From CAYFXA01 sp964347135 (GTDB lineage: Bacteria > Patescibacteriota > Microgenomatia > PFEM01 > JAHIFH01): a DNA stretch of 42,705 nucleotides. Location: NCBI GenBank assembly GCA_964347135.1, contig CAYFXA010000025.1, positions 1-42,705 on the forward strand. Reading direction: 5' to 3'. The notes under the pieces are model-generated. The model saw nothing but the letters and a program-made list of their open reading frames with translations. It had not been told where the DNA came from and ran no database searches. This document shows positions 21,745 to 29,354 of this stretch, piece after piece (position 1 is the stretch's first letter; every line of letters starts with the position of its first letter). The position numbers and the translations under genes are program-made.

Positions 21745-22443
21745 GTGAAAGTGAAATATTCAGGTAAACAGCTTGGCAAGTACGCCCAATTTGCAGCTGA
21801 TTCATATAGCTGGAAATTTTTAGAAAAGCCTGCAATAGAAAGACATTTGAAACACTTATTAAATAATGATACTCGAGTCCTTGATGCTGGCTGTGGGACT
21901 GGAAGAACAATAAAATTACTTCTCCATTTAGGGATACAAGAAAAAAATCTCACGGGGGCTGATATAAGTAGTGAGGCTCTAAACATTGCCCGAAAATTTT
22001 TTCCCAATTTAAAACTCATTCGGACAAATTTGCCTAATTTAAAACTTAAAAATAATAGTTTAGACCTCGTCTTAAGTAATATGACCTTTCATTATTTAAA
22101 TCAAAAAGATTTTAATAGAACTATTAAGAATATCTCCAAATGGCTTGTAAATGGAGGTTATTTGTACTATGTTGTTGTTCACCCCCTTCGATTTATTAGC
22201 AATTATAAGGAATATTTTGTCAACAAAGTTAAGGAGGAAAAAACACCTTGGGGAACAAAAATCGAATATTATCCAAAAAAACTTTCTGATTACATCTCTA
22301 CAACGATTAATACTAATTTTGATTTAGTGGCAGTCGAAGAACCAACCCCAGTTGGGAAAGCTGCTAAAAAGAATAAAGTAGAATATAAAAAATATTCCAC
22401 ATTCCCAACAAGACTATTAGTAAAGGCAGTTAAAAAGAAATAA
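21745..22443 (+). CDS. Class I SAM-dependent methyltransferase
   Basis: About 233 residues. The S-adenosylmethionine-binding motif VLDAGCGTGRTIKLL is followed by GADISSEALNIARKFFP and LDLVLSNMTFHYLNQKDF, typical of UbiE/Methyltransf_11-type enzymes on small molecules; the substrate is unknown. The C-terminus is very basic. GTG 21745 is preferred: TATAAT (21732-21737) lies 7 nt before it, as at other leaderless genes, while an upstream in-frame start at 21715 precedes the promoter. It is the cassette closest to the tRNA genes. Confidence 0.85.
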   Translation: MKVKYSGKQLGKYAQFAADSYSWKFLEKPAIERHLKHLLNNDTRVLDAGCGTGRTIKLLLHLGIQEKNLTGADISSEALNIARKFFPNLKLIRTNLPNLKLKNNSLDLVLSNMTFHYLNQKDFNRTIKNISKWLVNGGYLYYVVVHPLRFISNYKEYFVNKVKEEKTPWGTKIEYYPKKLSDYISTTINTNFDLVAVEEPTPVGKAAKKNKVEYKKYSTFPTRLLVKAVKKK

Positions 22444-22454
22444 AGTAAATTAAT

Positions 22455-22479
22455 AAAAAGCCCTTTATTTCGGGCTTTT
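22455..22479 (-). terminator. Terminator of the tRNA-Lys/tRNA-Glu unit
   Basis: On the minus strand GAAAAGCCC-GAAATAAA-GGGCTTTTT follows the tRNA-Glu end by about ten bases. This is the intact parent of the terminators in the array repeats. Confidence 0.85.
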
Positions 22480-22489
22480 CTTTGTGGTG

Positions 22490-22562
22490 TGACCCCGAGG
22501 GGAGTCGAACCCCTGTTTTCAGGATGAAAACCTGATGTCCTAGGCCACTAGACGACGGGGCC
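22490..22562 (-). tRNA. tRNA-Glu (anticodon TTC)
   Basis: Cloverleaf of 73 nt. Acceptor GGCCCCG pairs with CGGGGTC, the anticodon stem is TCAGG/CCTGA with loop TTTTCAT (anticodon TTC), and the T arm is AGGGG-TTCGACT-CCCCT. The discriminator is A and CCA is not directly encoded (CACCA follows). Its 3' end from the T loop on, plus the terminator, is what the array repeats copy. Confidence 0.95.
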
Positions 22563-22637
22563 TGGTGAGCCCGGGAGGGATCGAACCTCCGACACCCTGC
22601 TTAAAAGGCAGGTGCTCTACCACTGAGCTACGGGCCC
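22563..22637 (-). tRNA. tRNA-Lys (anticodon TTT)
   Basis: Acceptor GGGCCCG pairs with CGGGCTC, anticodon stem CCTGC/GCAGG with loop CTTTTAA (anticodon TTT), T arm GGAGG-TTCGATC-CCTCC. Discriminator A and encoded CCA (22565-22563). The next base begins tRNA-Glu, so the two tRNAs abut without a spacer. Confidence 0.95.
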
Positions 22638-22693
22638 TTGAGAGCTATTTTATCAGATTTGTGGCTATAAAACAACCATGCTATACTTAATTT

Positions 22694-23170
22694 ATGCTCA
22701 TTTTAGGCATTGATCCAGGAACAGCGGTAACCGGCTTTGGAGTGATTCACTGCTCTCGAACAGAAATTAAACTTATTGACCACGGCAGTATAAAGACCTC
22801 CAATAAATATTCATCTCCTAAAAGATTAGATTTGATTTTTCAGCAAACAACAGAACTTATTCAAAAACACAAACCCCAAGTTTTAGCCATGGAAAGTCTG
22901 TTTTTTAATATCAATGCCAAGTCCGCTTCAGCTGTAGGCCAAGCCATGGGAGTGATTAAATTAGCCGCCGCCAAGAAAAAAATAAAGGTTTTTGAATATC
23001 CACCTCTCAGAGTCAAAAATGTGCTTTCAAAAAATGGTCGAGCCAAAAAAAGACAAATTCAATCCGAAGTAAGAAAAACCTTAAAAGTCCGAAAACTACC
23101 GCGACCTACCCATGCCGCGGATGCTCTGGCAGTAGCTATTTGCCATTGGCAAGAAACTAGGAAAAAATGA
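22694..23170 (+). CDS. ruvC: Crossover junction endodeoxyribonuclease RuvC
   Basis: 158 residues. GIDPGTAVTGFGVI opens the RNase H-like fold (catalytic Asp7). MESLFFNINAKSASAVGQAMGVI holds the second acidic residue and the DNA-binding helix. HAADALAVAICHW carries the last catalytic Asp. It cuts Holliday junctions with RuvAB, which are not in the window. TGC-TATACT (22682-22687) is 6 nt before the ATG, so leaderless; the promoter is just right of the tRNA genes, which read the other way. Confidence 0.96.
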   Translation: MLILGIDPGTAVTGFGVIHCSRTEIKLIDHGSIKTSNKYSSPKRLDLIFQQTTELIQKHKPQVLAMESLFFNINAKSASAVGQAMGVIKLAAAKKKIKVFEYPPLRVKNVLSKNGRAKKRQIQSEVRKTLKVRKLPRPTHAADALAVAICHWQETRKK

Positions 23171-23212
23171 TACAATATAGGAAATTAGAAAGGGGGTGAG
23201 TTAAAGACACAT

Positions 23213-23461
23213 ATGGCAGATACCAAAGTTGGTAATATTACTCACTATTACGATAAAATCGGCGTGGCAGTTGTTGATATCTTAGCGCCGCTAAAAGTGG
23301 GTGATAAAATTAAAATCACCGGCAGCACTGAATTTGAACAGGAAGTGGGCTCAATGCAAATCGAGCACAAAAATATTAAAAAAGCCAAAAAAGGAGACCA
23401 GATTGGAATGAAAATCGACCAGCCGGTAAAAGATAAAGACGAGGTTTTTAAAATAGGCTAA
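23213..23461 (+). CDS. Translation elongation factor-like protein (EF-Tu domain 2-like)
   Basis: 82 residues forming one beta-barrel like EF-Tu/IF2 domain 2: GNITHYYDKIGVAVVDILAPLKVGDKIKI, TEFEQEVGSMQIEHK, then KAKKGDQIGMKIDQPVKDKDEVF. Very similar stand-alone domains occur in archaea and bacteria and at the C-terminus of U32 peptidases; the role is not established. TACAAT (23171-23176), preceded by the ruvC stop TGA, gives a promoter. AGAAAGGGGGTGA (12 of 13 match to the 16S tail complement) lies somewhat far from ATG 23213. Confidence 0.85.
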   Translation: MADTKVGNITHYYDKIGVAVVDILAPLKVGDKIKITGSTEFEQEVGSMQIEHKNIKKAKKGDQIGMKIDQPVKDKDEVFKIG

Positions 23462-23462
23462 G

Positions 23463-23846
23463 ATGGATTGGCAACTGGCACCTGAGCTTCACAAGAGGGT
23501 GGAAAAATTGACAAAAGCCCTCGAGCTTTCTCATATTGACCCAAAAAGAGTGATTGTTTTTCGGAGTTATGGTTCAAAATCCCGAGCCAGGGCAAGAATT
23601 TGGAGTTTACCTCGAATTTGGCAAAAAGCACTTCAAGTCAGACCCCATTATTGTTTAGAAGTTCTTTCTGAGAAATTTGATAAATTATCCCAAGAAAATC
23701 AAGATAAAATTTTAATTCATGAACTTCTCCATATTCCTAAAACCTTTTCTGGTGCTCTTCTTTCCCATCGAGGAAGAAAAAGAAGGATTGACAACCGGGT
23801 AGTTGAAAGATTTTTTTCGAAGCTAGAAAAATCTAGAAAAAAATAG
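23463..23846 (+). CDS. Putative metallopeptidase (phage metallopeptidase-like family)
   Basis: 127 residues. The zincin motif HELLHIP is followed by a third likely ligand, FSGALLSHRG; this H-E-L-x-H-I-P..F-S-G-x-L..H-x-G arrangement is that of a family annotated as putative phage metallopeptidase, also common in archaea and CPR bacteria. The N-terminal part (RVIVFRSYGSKSRARARIW) is basic and could bind nucleic acid. It begins 1 bp after the preceding gene. The target protein is unknown; there are no phage genes around it. Confidence 0.75.
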   Translation: MDWQLAPELHKRVEKLTKALELSHIDPKRVIVFRSYGSKSRARARIWSLPRIWQKALQVRPHYCLEVLSEKFDKLSQENQDKILIHELLHIPKTFSGALLSHRGRKRRIDNRVVERFFSKLEKSRKK

Positions 23847-23926
23847 TATTCTAGCTGAGAAAAGATGGAAACTGAGGACTTTTAGTTCGAAGATGACGTC
23901 ATATAAGGCATTGAAGAAAGGCTAAT

Positions 23927-24601
23927 ATGCTTATCATTCATGGTGATAACCAAGTAGAAAGTCGGCAATTTTTAGTTAACCAAATTGAACAAGCCAAAGC
24001 AAAAGACAGGGAAATCGTTCGTTTTGAAGGCAATGAAGTTGAGCTAGAAAAACTCCAACAGGCTTTGGAAGGACTCTCACTTTTAGGAAAAAAGAAACTG
24101 GTGGTGATTGAAAATTTGCTAACCAAATCTCCACCCAAGTCAATTATGGATTATCTAATTAAAACCCAACCCAGAAACTTAATCATTTGGGAAGAAAAAG
24201 AAATTAGTCAGTCAAAAACAAACAAATTTAAAGCCCAGGTAAAGCTTTTCAAACTCCCACCAATTATTTTTAAATTTCTTGATTCTCTATTACCTGGCAA
24301 CAATCGCCATTCTTTGAGTTTGTTGAAGCAAGCAGTTGGCCAATCATCAGCAGAAAATGTTTTTTACATGATTGCTAGACAGGTACGCTATTTGATTATC
24401 GCTAACCAAATGGGAAAAGAAGGTTTAGCCGAACTCCACCCTTTTCAACAACAAAAAATTGCTGCTCAAGCTAAAAAATTTCAACTTAGCCAACTTCTTG
24501 AACTCCATCGCAAATTACTTTATATAGATTGGCAACAAAAAACGGGCCAGGCACCAATGAATCTGGCAGGCCAGCTTGACCTTTTAGTAGCTTCACTCTA
24601 G
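23927..24601 (+). CDS. holA: DNA polymerase III subunit delta-like (HolA)
   Basis: 224 residues, shorter than the usual ~330. The start IIHGDNQVESRQFLVNQI is the vestigial nucleotide-binding strand of delta subunits. LSLLGKKKLVVIENLL corresponds to the family's LF..kklVvi motif, then LIIWEEKEI. The C-terminal helical domain has NVFYMIARQVRYLIIANQM as in the clamp-loader collar. Delta opens the sliding clamp. The shortened middle suggests a reduced domain 2. It sits 10 bp before the phosphohexomutase gene. Confidence 0.82.
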   Translation: MLIIHGDNQVESRQFLVNQIEQAKAKDREIVRFEGNEVELEKLQQALEGLSLLGKKKLVVIENLLTKSPPKSIMDYLIKTQPRNLIIWEEKEISQSKTNKFKAQVKLFKLPPIIFKFLDSLLPGNNRHSLSLLKQAVGQSSAENVFYMIARQVRYLIIANQMGKEGLAELHPFQQQKIAAQAKKFQLSQLLELHRKLLYIDWQQKTGQAPMNLAGQLDLLVASL

Positions 24602-24610
24602 AATGAATGT

Positions 24611-25960
24611 ATGGCTGTCCAAACCCTTTTTGGCACAAGTGGCATTCGAGGTGAGGCAGAAAAATTATTCACTAACCAATTCTGCTTTGATATTGGTAGA
24701 ACCTTCGCTCAATTTCTAGATAATCATAAACAATTAGGACCTATTACCGTGGGAATGGATCCTCGGGGTTCAAGTCCAAGGATTCTTGAAGCCATTGAAG
24801 CTGGTTTACTGTTTTCTGAGCGCGATGTGGTTGACCAGGGAGCAACTCCTGTGCCAGCAATGAATTGGGTATTAAAAGTAGCCCCTTATGCTGGTAGTAT
24901 CATGATAACCGGCAGTCATATTGCTGCTGATTTAAATGGACTCAAATTTTTTGCTTTTAAAGAAGAAATTCTTAAGAACCATGAAAAAGAGATTAATGAG
25001 ATTTATAGCAAAATAAAGGGAAAGGTTAAGTTTCAAAGAAGCAAACACCCAATTGAAGAAGAAAATCGGGCCAATGAGAGCTACCAGGAGATGTTAATCA
25101 ATCTTGCGGATAAGACCTATCCCAAATGGAAATTGATAGTCGTTGATACTGGCAATGGCGGCCAGTCAGATACGATGCCTCAGGTTTTAACTAGGTTAGG
25201 CATAAAAGTTAAAGAAATTAATGCTTCTATTCAAGGAGAATTTATTGCCCGGGACACAGAAACAGAAGGTGTATTGGCTCAGCTTCAGGGTTTGATTAAA
25301 AAGAAAAAAGCCGATATGGGCATTGCCTATGATTACGATGGTGACCGAGTAATTTTTATTGATGAGAAGGGTCAATTCATTCCCGGAGATTACTCTGGAG
25401 CATTGATTGCTAAGTATTCTGATACTCCTGTTGTCATTACGCCCATTAGTACTTCCCAAGCGGTTGAACACATTAACAAACCAATCATTCACACCAAAAT
25501 AGGCTCCCCTTATGTGGTTGAGGCAATGAAAAAAAATAAGGCTACTTTTGGCTTTGAAGCCAGCGGGGGCGGAATTTCGGCTGAAATAATGATGAGCCGA
25601 GACGGTGGTTCAACCACAATCAAAATGCTTAATCTTCTCAAGAAACAGAAAAAGTCTCTAAGTTCATTAGTGGCAACCCTTCCTCGTTTTTATATCCATC
25701 GGCTAAAAGTTGATTGCCCCCGCAAGCTAAATATGTTTATAATTAAAGAGGCTAAGAAAAAGTTTAAAGGAATTAAGGTTGAAGAGACAGACGGACTAAA
25801 GATTTGGCTTGATAAAACCAGCTGGATGTTATTTCGTCCGTCAAGTAATGCTCCAGAATTCAGGGTTTTTGCTGAAACCAAGAATAAAAAAAGAGCCAAA
25901 GAACTAGCTGAGGAAGGAATGAATTTTGTTAATCAATTAATTAAAGAAAGCAACAAATAA
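24611..25960 (+). CDS. Phosphomannomutase/phosphoglucomutase (alpha-D-phosphohexomutase)
   Basis: 449 residues, four-domain family. FGTSGIRG opens the protein. The phosphoserine loop is ITGSHIA with Ser102, where most members have TASHNP. Metal binding is DYDGDR (Asp241, Asp243, Asp245). GFEASGGG is the sugar-specificity loop, and RPSSNAPEFRVFAE the phosphate-binding loop. It interconverts hexose 1- and 6-phosphates for glycan precursors. It overlaps the next gene by one base, starting a carbon-metabolism run of overlapping genes. Confidence 0.92.
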   Translation: MAVQTLFGTSGIRGEAEKLFTNQFCFDIGRTFAQFLDNHKQLGPITVGMDPRGSSPRILEAIEAGLLFSERDVVDQGATPVPAMNWVLKVAPYAGSIMITGSHIAADLNGLKFFAFKEEILKNHEKEINEIYSKIKGKVKFQRSKHPIEEENRANESYQEMLINLADKTYPKWKLIVVDTGNGGQSDTMPQVLTRLGIKVKEINASIQGEFIARDTETEGVLAQLQGLIKKKKADMGIAYDYDGDRVIFIDEKGQFIPGDYSGALIAKYSDTPVVITPISTSQAVEHINKPIIHTKIGSPYVVEAMKKNKATFGFEASGGGISAEIMMSRDGGSTTIKMLNLLKKQKKSLSSLVATLPRFYIHRLKVDCPRKLNMFIIKEAKKKFKGIKVEETDGLKIWLDKTSWMLFRPSSNAPEFRVFAETKNKKRAKELAEEGMNFVNQLIKESNK

Positions 25961-27030
25961 TGAGCCCACTTGATAATCGGAAAAAAATAAATGAAATCGA
26001 TAAGTCATCTATTTTTGAGTCTGTAAGTTTGTTACCCGAACAAATTCAACAAGCATGGAATGAGACTATTAAGATAAATTTTCCCTTTCAGAAAATTAAA
26101 AATATCGTTGTTGCCGGAATGGGCGGTTCAGCTTTAGGAGCAGGAATCATTGATTCCCTTAATTTCGAGGTTTTAGATTTACCCATGGAGATTGTTAAAG
26201 CCTATCATCTTCCCGCCTACGTCAATTCAAATACTTTAACCATTATTTCCAGTTATTCGGGCAACACCGAAGAAACGCTTTCATGTTTTAATGAGGCGCT
26301 TGAACGAAAAAGCCAAGTTTTCATAATCACTAGCGGGGGAAAGTTGGCTGATCTGGCTAAGAAAAAAAGAGTACCAGCTTACATCTTTAGTGATCGTTTT
26401 AATCCTTCAAGGCAGCCCCGTTTGGGCTTAGGTTATTCAGTAGCTGCTCAACTAGCGGTTCTTTCTAAATTAAAACTAATAAATTTAAAGGAAGCCCAAA
26501 TTACAGAGGCGATTAATTATCTCATGGAGATAAGGTCCCAAATTTCAATTAAAAGTCCTCTTGATAATAATATTGCCAAACAGGCGGCGTTTTCTCTTAA
26601 AGATAAGATTATTATTGTTGTTTCCAGCGAACATTTAATTGGCGTTGCTCATGCTTTTAAAAACATGATTAATGAAAACAGTAAAACTTTTGCCGTGAGA
26701 TTTAGCATTCCTGAAGTAAACCATCATTTGCTCGAGGGATTGCTTTTCCCTAAAGAAAACAAAAAGATTCTTAAAGTTATTTTTATTGAATCCGAAATTT
26801 ATGATGAGATAATAAAAAGGAGATTTAAGATTACAAAAAATGTGGTTGAAAAAAATAAAATTCCCAGTCATTCCTTATCAATAAACGGTAGGACAAGAGT
26901 CGCTCAAACTCTGGAAACATTATTTCTGGGTAATTTTATTAGTTATTATTTGGCAATTCTTAATGAAGTTGACCCGGCCTTAATTCCTTGGGTGGAATAT
27001 TTCAAAAAAACGCTTAAAAAAATGTCCTAG
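25960..27030 (+). CDS. Bifunctional phosphoglucose/phosphomannose isomerase
   Basis: 356 residues, the short archaeal-type PGI/PMI. The SIS domain has VVAGMGGSALGAGII and SSYSGNTEETLSCFNEA. The C-terminal domain has NENSKTFAVRFSIPEVNHHLLEG, with the conserved Asn/His residues near the active site (E-x-N-H-x..E-G). It interconverts glucose-6-P, fructose-6-P and mannose-6-P, linking glycolysis with the mutase encoded just before it. The start overlaps the mutase stop by one base. Confidence 0.93.
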   Translation: MSPLDNRKKINEIDKSSIFESVSLLPEQIQQAWNETIKINFPFQKIKNIVVAGMGGSALGAGIIDSLNFEVLDLPMEIVKAYHLPAYVNSNTLTIISSYSGNTEETLSCFNEALERKSQVFIITSGGKLADLAKKKRVPAYIFSDRFNPSRQPRLGLGYSVAAQLAVLSKLKLINLKEAQITEAINYLMEIRSQISIKSPLDNNIAKQAAFSLKDKIIIVVSSEHLIGVAHAFKNMINENSKTFAVRFSIPEVNHHLLEGLLFPKENKKILKVIFIESEIYDEIIKRRFKITKNVVEKNKIPSHSLSINGRTRVAQTLETLFLGNFISYYLAILNEVDPALIPWVEYFKKTLKKMS

Positions 27031-27044
27031 CTTTTACCCTGCCC

Positions 27045-29354
27045 ATGAGAAAACGAGACAAAGAAATTGTTTGGATTAATGAAGTAGATAAAGACGATAT
27101 TGGTTTGGTTGGTGGGAAAGGAGCCAATTTAGGTGAGATGGCTTCGTTTGGGCTGCCCGTGCCAAAGGGTTTTATTGTAACCGCTTCAGCTTATTTCCAA
27201 TTTCTTAAAGAGAATAATTTAATCGGGTTAATTAAAAAAGAAACCCAGGGAATTGATTTTAACAGACCGGAAACAATCAATCGCGCTTCTGAAAAAATGA
27301 AAAAGGCAATTGAAAAAGGAGAAATTTCTGAAGAGTTGGCTAAGAAAATTATGTTCTCTTATACCAAGATAGGTGGAGTTTTGAAAAACGCTTTTGTTGC
27401 CATTCGTTCTTCGGCAACGGCTGAAGATTTGCCCACCGCTTCTTTTGCTGGCCAACAAGAAACCTTTCTTAATGTTAAGGGTGAAGCCAATGTTGTTAAG
27501 CGAGTCCGAGATTGTTGGGCTTCTCTTTTTGAACCAAGAGCTATTTTTTATCGAGAAGAAAATAAATTTGACCACCTCAAAGTTGGCATGGCAGTAATTG
27601 TCCAAGAAATGATAGGCGTTGATGTCTCTGGGGTAATGTTTACGATTGACCCAGTCACTCATGAAAAAAACAGAATCGTGATAGAGGCAATCTATGGTTT
27701 GGGCGAACTAATTGTTCAAGGCAAGGTTATTCCTGATTGCTATAAAGTTGATAGAAAAGGCTTCGATATAATCTCTCGAGATATTTCAAAACAAACAGTT
27801 CAGCTAATTAAAGTAGGTAATTCAAATAAACGAACCAGAGTGCCAAAAAGTTTACAGACAAAAAGAAAGTTAACTGACAAGCAAATTGTAGAACTAGCTA
27901 AACTGGGTAAAAAAATTCATCAACATTATTTCTTTCCCCAGGACATTGAATGGATTCTCGTTAAAAATAAATTTCACATCGTCCAAACAAGACCAGTAAC
28001 AACCCTTAAGGATGAAAAAAAGAAAGTAAAAGTGCTCGAGGTGAAAAAGAAGCCTATTCTTAAGGGTATTGCTGCCAGTCCTGGAGTAATCTCTGGCCCG
28101 ATTCAAATCGTTAAGTCTGCAAAAGAAATTGGCAAAGTTGACCCTGGAGAAATCTTGGTTACTTCAATGACCACACCTGATTTTGTTCCAGCAATGAAAA
28201 AAGCGGTGGCTATTGTTACTGACAAAGGCGGCCAAACCTCTCATGCTGCCATTGTTAGCCGAGAATTGGGTATTCCCTGTGTTGTTGGAACAAAGAATGG
28301 TACCAAAAAGTTTAAAAATAAACAAATTATTACCGTTCACGGTGGAAAAGGCGAAATTTATCTCGGCGGAATGTTAAAAAAAGGCCAACATAAGATTGCT
28401 GCGGAAAAAAAAGCCGTTCCCCAACCCTTTGAGACCTCAAATATAAAGACGGCCACTAAGATTTATGTTAACCTTGGCGAACCTCAACTGGCAGAAGAAA
28501 TTGCCCAACGAAATGTTGATGGCGTTGGTCTATTAAGAGCCGAATTTATGATTGCTGAAATCGGCACCCACCCTAAAAAAATGATTAAAGAAAAAAAGAG
28601 AAAACTGTTCGTTGACCAGCTTACAGAAGGGATTAGTAAATTTTGCCAAGCTTTTAAACCCCGTCCAGTTGTTTATCGAGCCACGGATTTTAAAACCAAC
28701 GAATATCGAAATTTGACTGGGGGCAAATCTTTTGAGCCTGAAGAAGAGAATCCTCTTTTGGGTTATCGCGGCGCTTTGCGTTACATCACTGATGAGGAAG
28801 TTTTTGAAATGGAGCTAACCGCTATTAAAAAAGTAAGAAATAAGCTTAGGCTATCCAATTTGTGGCTGATGATTCCCTTTGTTCGAACTCCAGAGGAATT
28901 AAGAAATGTAAAGAAAATTGTGACCGCCAGCGGTTTAATTAGAAGCCCAAGTTTCAAAATCTGGCTGATGGTTGAAGTTCCTTCTAATATCATTCTTTTA
29001 GAGGACTTTATTAAAGTGGGAATTGATGGCATCTCGATTGGTTCTAATGACTTAACCATGCTCATCTTGGGCGTTGATAGGGATAATGCCGATTTAGCTG
29101 AATTGTTTAATGAGGAAGATCCAGCCGTTGCTTGGGCATTAAAAAAAGCAATTAAGACTTGCCAAAAACACAAAATTACGAGTTCAATTTGTGGTCAGGC
29201 CCCATCTGTCTATCCTGATTTGGTTGAAAATTTGGTAAAGTGGGGAATAACCAGTATTTCGGTTAATCCGGATGCGATTGAAAGAAGTCGAGAGCTAGTT
29301 TATGAAGCCGAAAGGAAAATAGCGAAAAAAAATGTCCAAAATAAAAAACATTAA
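27045..29354 (+). CDS. ppsA: Phosphoenolpyruvate synthase (pyruvate, water dikinase)
   Basis: 769 residues. The ATP-binding N-domain shows VGGKGANLGEMASFGLPVPKGF, RSSATAEDLPTASFAGQQ and QEMIGVDVSGVMFT. The swivelling domain has GGQTSHAAIVSRELGIP with His400 as phosphocarrier, and the C-terminal barrel ends in SICGQAPS with the catalytic Cys. It makes PEP from pyruvate and ATP, or runs toward pyruvate; no pyruvate kinase gene is in the window. It overlaps enolase by 23 bp, consistent with one unit for lower glycolysis. Confidence 0.94.
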   Translation: MRKRDKEIVWINEVDKDDIGLVGGKGANLGEMASFGLPVPKGFIVTASAYFQFLKENNLIGLIKKETQGIDFNRPETINRASEKMKKAIEKGEISEELAKKIMFSYTKIGGVLKNAFVAIRSSATAEDLPTASFAGQQETFLNVKGEANVVKRVRDCWASLFEPRAIFYREENKFDHLKVGMAVIVQEMIGVDVSGVMFTIDPVTHEKNRIVIEAIYGLGELIVQGKVIPDCYKVDRKGFDIISRDISKQTVQLIKVGNSNKRTRVPKSLQTKRKLTDKQIVELAKLGKKIHQHYFFPQDIEWILVKNKFHIVQTRPVTTLKDEKKKVKVLEVKKKPILKGIAASPGVISGPIQIVKSAKEIGKVDPGEILVTSMTTPDFVPAMKKAVAIVTDKGGQTSHAAIVSRELGIPCVVGTKNGTKKFKNKQIITVHGGKGEIYLGGMLKKGQHKIAAEKKAVPQPFETSNIKTATKIYVNLGEPQLAEEIAQRNVDGVGLLRAEFMIAEIGTHPKKMIKEKKRKLFVDQLTEGISKFCQAFKPRPVVYRATDFKTNEYRNLTGGKSFEPEEENPLLGYRGALRYITDEEVFEMELTAIKKVRNKLRLSNLWLMIPFVRTPEELRNVKKIVTASGLIRSPSFKIWLMVEVPSNIILLEDFIKVGIDGISIGSNDLTMLILGVDRDNADLAELFNEEDPAVAWALKKAIKTCQKHKITSSICGQAPSVYPDLVENLVKWGITSISVNPDAIERSRELVYEAERKIAKKNVQNKKH

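Noticed and set aside
16482..22479. Integron with attC sites
   Set aside because: The repeats lack the GTTRRRY and RYYYAAC core sites, and the genes are not all in one orientation. Their homology is to tRNA-Glu instead. No IntI-like gene is present.
15698..22480. CRISPR array
   Set aside because: Repeats are about 100 bp, imperfect, and 0.5-1.9 kb apart with genes between them; no cas genes.
23463..23846. Prophage remnant
   Set aside because: The metallopeptidase family is named after phages, but no other phage gene is near and the family is common in chromosomes.
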